DNA of 5,452 nucleotides from an uncultured bacterium (GTDB taxonomy: Bacteria; Patescibacteria; JAEDAM01; Absconditabacterales; Absconditicoccaceae), in NCBI GenBank assembly GCA_937950065.1, contig CALFEN010000016.1:1-5452 (forward strand). Reading direction: 5' to 3'. Within the stretch, counting starts at the first letter, position 1. Each line of letters opens with the position of its first letter. The notes under the pieces are model-generated. The model saw only the letters and a list, made by a program, of their open reading frames with translations. It ran no database searches and was not told the origin of the DNA. Both the position numbers and the translations under genes were made by a program. Positions 1-4,908 of this stretch are shown here, one piece after another.

Positions 1-1166
1 GTGATATCTGAATCTTTATCTTGAGCAATACTTGCATAGTCAGTACCTGTACCAAGAGTTCAGGTGTAAGTTGTAGCACTTGGATCTTCTACTCACAATG
101 ATATATCTCATGTATTTACTACAATACCTGTAGCGACAATACTTCAAGTAGACACATCTCATGTACCAGTAACAGCTCAAGTAGTGATTGTATTTAATAT
201 GAAAGTAGCGTAATTTGTATAATCAGAGTCTACCAAATCAAGTTTGTATCACATAGCTTCTTGCAAATCAAGTCAGGCCTGTGTTTGTCAATTTTTTGTA
301 AATTCTATATTTATTCATTTACCAGACCAAAAGCATTGAGCTCATTCAGGGCATGGAGAATTAACAAAGCTTATAATTTTGATATATAAAGTATCTCATT
401 CATATTTAATTTGTTTACCACTTCACAACACGAATTTCTCTCAAAGTTTAATTATAGGCATAGCTGATATAGTATCGTTTCAAGATAGTACCTGAAATCT
501 ATTTTGATAAGAAACATGTCAATCTTCATAACTTATAAGTGCAGTTCATGTATTTTCCCACAATATATTTGTGACAGTAAATTTTCCTCACAATACTTCA
601 TTTGCAGGAGCATAAACTGAAATATTAGTTCTTAAATATTTTTCTATAGGATCTTGTTGTACTTCTATATACAATTGCTTATCTACAAAGTTAAATTTTA
701 TATTTAAACTATGGGAGTAACTACCTGTAGAAAAATTTACAACCGCATTTTTTTCATCTGTCCAAGAAACAATTTTTACAGTCCATGTATTATCTATAGT
801 TGATATGCTTCATGATACTATAGACAAATTATTTTTGAGATACGGGAAATAAAGATTTTCATTTCTATATTCCAAAATTCACTGCTTAATCCCACTCAAT
901 AAATAATACATTCTATCATAACATCAACTTCATGTCTGATCAAATGTTTGGAGTTTTATATCTGCCTTTGAGATAACTTTATTTACAAAAGCCATTTTTT
1001 CAAAATCAGTACTATATTTCTGCAATTTTTTTGGCATAGCATCTTCCAAAAACTTTTTTGTAGCATTTTTCGCTTTGGATACTACTGCAGGATCTATGCA
1101 TGAAGTATCTGCCCATGTAAAGCCAAAAACAAATAAAGCAAGTACAATTATCAATATTTTTTTCAT
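1..1166 (-). CDS. Secreted protein with a Cys-Pro...Cys-x-Trp-x-Gly domain and Thr/Gly-rich tail (code 25; 3' end outside window)
   Basis: The frame is open from ATG 1166 to the window edge (388 complete codons) when TGA is read as Gly; about 22 of 32 glycines are TGA. An in-frame TAA lies 12 nt before the ATG, and there is no Shine-Dalgarno. Residues 1-19 form a signal peptide (Lys-Lys, a hydrophobic run, TWA then Asp), so the protein is exported. Residues 20-100 look helical and include Cys23 and Cys82, a possible disulphide pair. A beta-rich middle follows. Around residues 255-323 is a region with Cys272-Pro273, Cys278, Trp280 and Gly282. This resembles the DSRCP-xxxx-CxWaG motif I recall from small bacterial secreted proteins of unknown function; here DSR is replaced by NSP. 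From about residue 328 a low-complexity stretch of Thr-Gly pairs looks like a surface linker. Function is unknown. The missing C-terminus may carry an anchor or another domain. Confidence 0.85.
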
Positions 1167-1216
1167 ATATATTTGTTAATAAATAAATTTTTCTGAATAT
1201 ATAAAAACTATTATGA

Positions 1217-1251
1217 AAGAAATCTCTCCATGGCGAATGGAAAGACTTCTT
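1217..1251 (-). terminator. 15-bp hairpin after the Kazal-protein gene
   Basis: Arms 1217-1231 and 1237-1251 pair over 15 bp (two G-U pairs in the minus-strand RNA) around a 5-nt loop. The hairpin begins 13 nt past the TAA of the gene ending at 1265. The minus-strand 3' arm ends in a T-rich stretch (TTTCTTTC), which suits a Rho-independent terminator, although the U-tract is interrupted. It would separate the two secreted-protein genes into different transcripts. Confidence 0.55.
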
Positions 1252-1264
1252 GATATAATAATTT

Positions 1265-2521
1265 TTAAGGTATGAATTGTTCTGTAATACTTACTACCTC
1301 ATTATCGATCATCTCTACATGAAATGGCACCTTATTATACTGCATTTTGTATGAAGATCAATCATCCATAGTCATTGTTTTACCATTATTTATGATATCC
1401 TTAAATGTAGTATAGGGAACTGTTTCATTCCGATGCATTTCTCAATCTTTACCACTTGAATAAGTCTGCATAACAGTTTTTACGTTTTCTGATATTTTGT
1501 AAAAAGCCATATTTCAAGTATTTACTATATAATAATCATCCAAAGGATAACAAATATCTGTATTATCTTCTTTTTTCATAGCCTCACAAGTTTCTGGTTC
1601 GTTCTTTGCCAACTGTGCAGCAGCTTCTTCTCATGTATACCAATTAATAAGATTTACGTTCATATAATCTCCATCTGTTTTTTCTACGATACTATCAAGA
1701 TAAACTGTTTGTTTGGAATAACCTGATTGTATAGAATCTATCTTAAATGTTTTCATAACGTCAGATATTTGTGAAGCAAATTCACCAAATATTTCCATAT
1801 CCATATTATCAAAAGCCATATCAAGAGCTGTACTGTAAGCGAATACATAACCATCTTTCTCTGCTAATTTATTGATATTCAAAAGAGCTTCTTTTTCTTG
1901 TTGAGCCCACTGATCGGCTGTATATACTTGTATACTAAAAAGAACTCATACTTTATTGTCTATTTGTGATCTATAGTTAAACATCAATATAGTAGCTTCC
2001 TGTGAAGATATATTAGATACTTCATAATAACCTGACCATTCTGCAGGGATTCACAATTCAAAAGTCATAAGCTTATCTCATGCTCCTATCTTGAATGTTT
2101 GTAATGGATAATCAGTACTATAAAGTGTCATTGTATATTCATCAACCAAATTTAATACTTGGTTTATTTTTTCAATTTTAGAATCAGTTTTTGTTGTGGA
2201 TAGTTTTTTCCTCAAAGCTATCTTTGTTTTCCTCAAAATATCTATCTTTTTTATTGGAGTAGAATATTTTGAAGTTGTTTTAGAAAAATAGGTATTCAAA
2301 AGATTTACAACTTTAGTTTTGGTAATTCATGTTTTGGAGCATTCTCATGTATAATCTACTTTTACCTTACTTATCTCTTCTGCTACACATTGATTACTAT
2401 ATGTTTTACCATCTACCCCACAAACTGGAGAATAAAGAGTAGGACACATTACGTCATCTGCACTTGCAAAAGACAATGCTGTAACCGCGATCAATCAACA
2501 AATTAATAATTTTTTTTGCAT
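1265..2521 (-). CDS. Secreted protein with an N-terminal Kazal-type protease-inhibitor domain (code 25)
   Basis: This 418-residue frame runs from ATG 2521 to TAA 1265 with about 10 TGA-Gly codons among 20 glycines. The start is fixed by an in-frame TAA 4-6 nt upstream; no Shine-Dalgarno is visible. Residues 1-21 are a signal peptide ending Ala-Ser-Ala. Residues 26-61 match the short bacterial Kazal pattern: Cys26-Pro, PVCGVDGKTYSNQC ending at Cys45, and Gly59-Glu-Cys61. Gly59 is TGA, at a position where the family has Gly. Only four Kazal cysteines remain; the usual CxxxC partner after Cys45 is absent. Residues 66-135 are Lys-rich and helical. Residues about 148-258 and 259-418 resemble extracellular modules I recall from uncharacterised secreted Firmicutes proteins (LGIPAEW, VLFSIQVY; then WYTGEEA, DDYYIVN and a final SITEQFIP), with no assigned function. 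Kazal domains usually bind serine proteases through an exposed loop. A protective role against host or prey proteases is inference. Confidence 0.9.
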
Positions 2522-2551
2522 TTTTTAATTTTTAAGAAATAAAGAGTATTC

Positions 2552-2582
2552 ATTATATTAACTTTTTAAAACATTTTTTCAA
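2552..2582 (-). promoter_or_regulatory. Candidate promoter for the Kazal-protein gene
   Basis: The minus strand has a perfect TATAAT at 2557-2552, about 30 nt before the ATG at 2521. A TTGAAA lies upstream at 2582-2577. The 19-bp spacer is longer than usual, so the -35 assignment is weak. Position and -10 quality make this the best candidate start of transcription for the gene. Confidence 0.4.
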
Positions 2583-2632
2583 GGTATTTTTTCAAATTTT
2601 CTTACTCTGGATTTACTCAAAATTATTTAGTT

Positions 2633-2654
2633 TATTTATTTCAACAAATAAATA
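2633..2654. repeat. All-AT inverted repeat in the 269-bp intergenic gap
   Basis: TATTTATTT (2633-2641) and AAATAAATA (2646-2654) pair over 9 bp with a CAAC loop. It lies in the gap 2522-2790, which has no open frame that I would call a gene. The gap also holds a 10-bp direct repeat ACTCTGGATT at 2604-2613 and 2783-2792. In sequence this AT-rich, either could be chance. Confidence 0.3.
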
Positions 2655-2704
2655 GTTTATATAGTTATACTCTACATCAAAACTACTAAAATTAATTTAA
2701 CAAG

Positions 2705-2732
2705 TTGACAATATATTTAGAGTTACTATAAT
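2705..2732 (+). promoter_or_regulatory. Consensus sigma70-type promoter, plus strand, with no obvious gene downstream
   Basis: An exact TTGACA (2705-2710), a 16-bp spacer and an exact TATAAT (2727-2732) lie in the gap between the Kazal gene and the TetR gene. Transcription would start near 2739 and run antisense into the 3' end of the TetR gene. No start codon with a convincing frame follows. The opposite strand also has TTAACT-17-TATAGT over the same bases, so the site could drive leftward transcription of the Kazal gene instead. Confidence 0.5.
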
Positions 2733-2739
2733 CTCTAAA
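2716..2739. promoter_or_regulatory. Operator-like inverted repeat over the -10 box
   Basis: TTTAGAG (2716-2722) and CTCTAAA (2733-2739) form a perfect 7-bp inverted repeat around 10 bp that contain the TATAAT. A palindrome covering a -10 box is a typical repressor site. The TetR regulator encoded 52 bp away is the natural candidate to bind it, but that link is inferred from position only. Confidence 0.4.
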
Positions 2740-2790
2740 AACTATAAAGTTAATTTTCTTAATATTATATTTGGAAGATATAACTCTGGA

Positions 2791-3312
2791 TTACTTATCC
2801 AAAAAAATTTTTTTTATTTCTTTTTTTAGAACATCTATATCGTAGGACAGACAGTATCATGTAATACAATTATCATTTGATAGTTTCTCCAAAAGATTTG
2901 TAATAAGATATATCTTCACCTCGTCCAGTCCCCATTCCCTAAAATATTCATTCAACAAATTATATACATTCATTTTTTGGTGAAAAACGATGCCTCTAAT
3001 AAATTTATCACTACATATTCATTTTTGAAAAGATATCGCAAAAAGATTTTTCTCTTTTGAAGGATATGTAAGATACCATTCAATAAAATCATCTATATCA
3101 TATATCTTTATTGAATTTTTCAAAGTTTGTAGATATTTATCTGCAGAATATCTCAATGTCTGGATAAATAAATCCTTTTTATTTTTAAAATAATAATACA
3201 GACTCGGTTTCTTTATTCAAAGATCATTTGCTATATTATCAAGTTTTATATCAGTATATTTATTTGCATAAAACAATTTTTCAGATACTTTGAGTATAAT
3301 TTCTTTTTCCAT
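2791..3312 (-). CDS. TetR/AcrR-family transcriptional regulator (code 25)
   Basis: This is a 173-residue protein, slightly short for the family (usually about 190-210). The start is ATG 3312 with an in-frame TAA 9 nt upstream and no Shine-Dalgarno; the stop is TAA at 2791. Residues 5-50 are a clear TetR DNA-binding domain: a first helix (ILKVSEKLFYANKY), then DNIANDLGIKKPSLYYYF, then KNKKDLF. Gly32 in the helix-turn-helix turn is TGA, as are Gly98 and Gly152. The rest is the helical ligand-binding and dimerisation part, too divergent to suggest a ligand; Cys100, Cys149 and Cys154 are notable. It is a cytoplasmic homodimeric repressor by family rule. Palindromes lie near both ends of the gene, one over its own candidate -10 (3330-3353) and one past its stop (2716-2739). 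These would suit autoregulation and control of a neighbour, which is inference. Hand-counted GC is about 26%. Confidence 0.92.
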
Positions 3313-3329
3313 TAAAGATTAGAATATTT

Positions 3330-3353
3330 AAAACTTTTTTAAGATAAAGTTTT
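3330..3353. promoter_or_regulatory. Palindrome upstream of the TetR gene, candidate autoregulatory operator
   Basis: AAAACTTT (3330-3337) and AAAGTTTT (3346-3353) form a perfect 8-bp inverted repeat with an 8-bp spacer, 17 bp before the TetR start codon. It overlaps the candidate -10 of that gene. Its half-sites differ from those of the repeat at 2716-2739, so one repressor need not bind both. Confidence 0.45.
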
Positions 3354-3368
3354 TAGATGAAAATTCAA
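3341..3368 (-). promoter_or_regulatory. Candidate promoter of the TetR gene
   Basis: On the minus strand TTGAAT (3368-3363), a 16-bp spacer and TATCTT (3346-3341) precede the ATG at 3312. The match to consensus is moderate, and AT-rich sequence gives many such matches. Support comes from position and overlap with the palindrome. Confidence 0.35.
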
Positions 3369-3416
3369 TAATAAATTTAATTTTTTTTATCTTCAGAAAA
3401 GTATATTGCAAGTTGT

Positions 3417-3442
3417 GGGCTGGGAAGAGAACCTCCCAGCCC
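3417..3442 (-). terminator. GC-rich hairpin after the PQ-loop gene
   Basis: GGGCTGGGA (3417-3425) and TCCCAGCCC (3434-3442) pair perfectly over 9 bp with an 8-nt loop, 22 nt past the TAA of the PQ-loop gene. It is by far the most stable hairpin in the window. No U-tract follows on the minus strand and only a broken one (TTGGTTTT) on the plus strand, so it may be a 3'-end stabiliser or a terminator of non-canonical form. Confidence 0.45.
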
Positions 3443-3464
3443 TTGGTTTTAGGCACAAACAATG

Positions 3465-3896
3465 TTAGGGCAGGCGTATATAGTAGCTTCCCACTGTGAT
3501 CAGTTGTAGGAACCACACAAAGCAATTCACGAAAAAAGATCTCTTTTGTCCTGCCTTTAATAAGACCAAGACGTAAACAAGTTGTGCATGAATGAATAAA
3601 AAATAACCATTGACATTAAACCCCTCTATTTTGGAAGAGTCTATAGTCCAAAGGGTGATAATCTGAGGGAAAAGACCTATAACTGCAACGACTCCTCCTG
3701 TAGCAGCTATATGATCAAAATATCTCAAATGGAAGATAAAATGAAGGTTCCTTTGCAGTCTATAAAAAGTTACATCCATGATTTCACTACAGACCTGATA
3801 CCAACCTATAAACTTCTGGATCAGTGGTAAGTTGCGAAGTTTCCCCAAGATATTATACGCCTTGACCAGATTACACTGAATAAAGGAAGAAATCAT
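3465..3896 (-). CDS. PQ-loop (SemiSWEET-like) three-helix membrane protein, probably foreign
   Basis: This 143-residue frame runs from ATG 3896 to TAA 3465. The start is supported by AAGGAG six bases upstream. Three hydrophobic segments are visible, at about residues 66-83, 97-113 and 120-140. The first contains GLFPQIITLW (Pro77-Gln78) followed by a polar Ser-Ser-Lys loop, the hallmark of PQ-loop proteins; Asn124 sits early in helix 3. Bacterial SemiSWEETs are three-helix units of about 90 residues that pair to carry sugars. Here a 60-residue, Arg/Gln-rich, non-membrane N-terminal extension is added. Substrate is unknown. All 9 glycines use GGN and none TGA, hand-counted GC is about 37%, codons such as CTG, GTC and CGC are common, and both promoter and Shine-Dalgarno are canonical. 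All of this sets it apart from its neighbours and suggests transfer from a standard-code donor. The PQ-loop assignment rests on motif and topology only. Confidence 0.75.
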   Translation of the reverse strand: MISSFIQCNLVKAYNILGKLRNLPLIQKFIGWYQVCSEIMDVTFYRLQRNLHFIFHLRYFDHIAATGGVVAVIGLFPQIITLWTIDSSKIEGFNVNGYFLFIHAQLVYVLVLLKAGQKRSFFVNCFVWFLQLITVGSYYIRLP

Positions 3897-3902
3897 TATC
3901 CA

Positions 3903-3908
3903 CTCCTT
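3903..3908 (-). promoter_or_regulatory. Shine-Dalgarno of the PQ-loop gene
   Basis: AAGGAG on the minus strand lies 6 nt before ATG 3896 and fixes the start. It is the only good Shine-Dalgarno in the window. The five TGA-containing genes have only A/T-rich leaders. Confidence 0.8.
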
Positions 3909-3933
3909 GTGGTTATTATTTATTTGTAGTATA

Positions 3934-3963
3934 ATTATATACGGATTTTTAACATAAAGTCAA
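3934..3963 (-). promoter_or_regulatory. Promoter of the PQ-loop gene
   Basis: On the minus strand TTGACT (3963-3958), an 18-bp spacer and TATAAT (3939-3934) lie about 40 nt before the start codon, leaving a leader of about 30 nt that contains the Shine-Dalgarno. It has one mismatch to the sigma70 consensus. Confidence 0.65.
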
Positions 3964-4016
3964 TATCGTTTACAAGTCCAAATAGTCAAATAGAATAATT
4001 TTACTTAAATATTTTC

Positions 4017-4044
4017 TTGCAAAATTTTTGAAAAACAATATACT
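4017..4044 (+). promoter_or_regulatory. Candidate promoter for tRNA-Arg and possibly the following genes
   Basis: TTGCAA (4017-4022), a 16-bp spacer and TATACT (4039-4044) sit just before the tRNA, with a start expected near 4051. No terminator is visible between the tRNA and the gene at 4170, so read-through is possible. Upstream at 3979-3993 CAAATAG occurs twice with an 8-bp period. Confidence 0.45.
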
Positions 4045-4059
4045 AGATACTTATCTAGT
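4042..4059. repeat. 18-bp palindrome abutting the tRNA-Arg 5' end
   Basis: ACTAGATA (4042-4049) and TATCTAGT (4052-4059) are perfect inverted repeats with a 2-bp centre. The palindrome starts inside the -10 box and ends on the base before tRNA position 1. It may be an operator, a recombination remnant or chance. Confidence 0.45.
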
Positions 4060-4131
4060 GCTCTCATAGTTCAACGGATAGAATAGCCCCCTCCTAAGGG
4101 GCAGATACAAGTTCGATTCTTGTTGGGAGTA
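4060..4131 (+). tRNA. tRNA-Arg (anticodon CCU)
   Basis: The cloverleaf folds fully. The acceptor stem is 4060-4066 with 4124-4130 (7 bp, two G-U), with discriminator A at 4131. The D arm has AACGGATA in its loop, including the A after GG typical of tRNA-Arg. The anticodon stem GCCCC/GGGGC holds the loop CTCCTAA, giving anticodon CCU at 4093-4095, which reads AGG. The variable loop is 4 nt. The T arm ACAAG/CTTGT holds TTCGATT. CCA is not encoded, so it must be added by a nucleotidyltransferase. Gene 4170 starts 38 nt downstream on the same strand. Confidence 0.95.
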
Positions 4132-4169
4132 TTTTAGAAATTTATCAAGAATATCTTTTCAAAAAATAA

Positions 4170-4832
4170 ATGATAACTCAAGAAATATTAAATCTCGCAA
4201 AGATTGTATGGGACTATCATCATGTAAATCATAAATTAGAAAAAAGCGATATAATAATGATATTGGGCACTAACGATATAAGAGCTGCCGACAGAGGAAT
4301 AGAGTTATTCAAAGAATGATTTGCTGACAAAATATTGTTTTCGGGAGGAATAGGAAGAATGACATGTTGAGATCTCAATTTTCAAGAGACAACAGAAGCT
4401 GATAAATTCGCAGTAAAAGCTATGGAGAATTGAATTCCCAAAGAAAAAATACTGATAGAAAATAAATCTTCTAATACTTGAGAAAACATAAAATTCAGTT
4501 ACGAACTAATAAAAAACTTAAATATCAAGAAAATAATACTGGTGCAGACTCCTCACATGGAGAGGAGAACTTTGGCCACATTCGCAAAACAATGGCCTTG
4601 AAACAACATTTCATTTTATATTACATCACCTCAAATTGACCTCGAAAACTATCCAAACGCAATATTTCCTATGGAAGAAGTTATAAATATAATAGTTTGA
4701 GAGTTGCAAAGAATAATAGAATATCCTAAAAAATGATTTCAAACATATCAAGAGGTGCCAGAAAATGTATTAAAAGCGTACAAAGGTCTGATAGAATTGT
4801 GATTTACAAGACATCTATTAAAAGAGATTTAA
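4170..4832 (+). CDS. YdcF/SanA/ElyC (DUF218) family protein, copy 1 (code 25)
   Basis: This is a complete 220-residue frame from ATG 4170 to TAA 4830-4832. A TAA sits directly before the ATG, fixing the start; the leader is A/T-rich without Shine-Dalgarno. Eight of 14 glycines are TGA. Family motifs appear in order: LGTNDIRAADRG (32-43), FSGGIG (57-62), TEADKFA (75-81), NTGEN with TGA for Gly104 (102-106), and LVQTPHMERR (124-133). These match E. coli YdcF in order and spacing, as far as I recall that sequence. DUF218 proteins have a Rossmann-like fold. E. coli YdcF has been reported to bind S-adenosylmethionine, and ElyC and SanA affect the cell envelope. No signal peptide or membrane helix is present here, so it should be cytoplasmic like YdcF. 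The exact substrate is unknown. The next gene is a tandem copy. Confidence 0.9.
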
Positions 4833-4855
4833 GATATCCTGATAAAAAAACTTGA

Positions 4856-4883
4856 TTTCAAACAAAAATTTGTTATTTATAAT
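4856..4883 (+). promoter_or_regulatory. Weak candidate promoter before YdcF-like copy 2
   Basis: A perfect TATAAT (4878-4883) lies 26 nt before the ATG at 4909. The -35 is poor: TTTCAA (4856-4861) at 16 bp, or TTGATT (4852-4857) at 20 bp. An inverted repeat AACAAA/TTTGTT (4861-4874) fills the spacer. No hairpin terminator is visible between the copies, so one transcript is also possible. Confidence 0.35.
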
Positions 4884-4908
4884 ATACTTATATTTTTTAA
4901 AAAATTAA

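Noticed and set aside
930..2299. Several short standard-code frames that would suggest decayed pseudogenes
   Set aside because: They are pieces of two continuous genes once TGA is read as Gly; no frameshift is needed.
3403..3475. Integron-like attC site (stop codon in CCCTAAC, then a hairpin)
   Set aside because: The matching GTTRRRY box is missing on the far side of the hairpin, and no integrase or second cassette is visible.
3328..3525. 65-residue frame on the minus strand overlapping the PQ-loop gene
   Set aside because: It is out of frame with a well-supported gene, has no ribosome binding site, and half of it lies in low-complexity non-coding DNA.
3979..3993. CAAATAG repeated with an 8-bp period as a possible array or operator
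   Set aside because: Only two units in AT-rich DNA; too little to call a repeat array.
4132..4169. Possible terminator or separate promoter between the tRNA and YdcF-like copy 1
   Set aside because: No hairpin with a T-tract and no convincing -35/-10 pair were found in these 38 bases.
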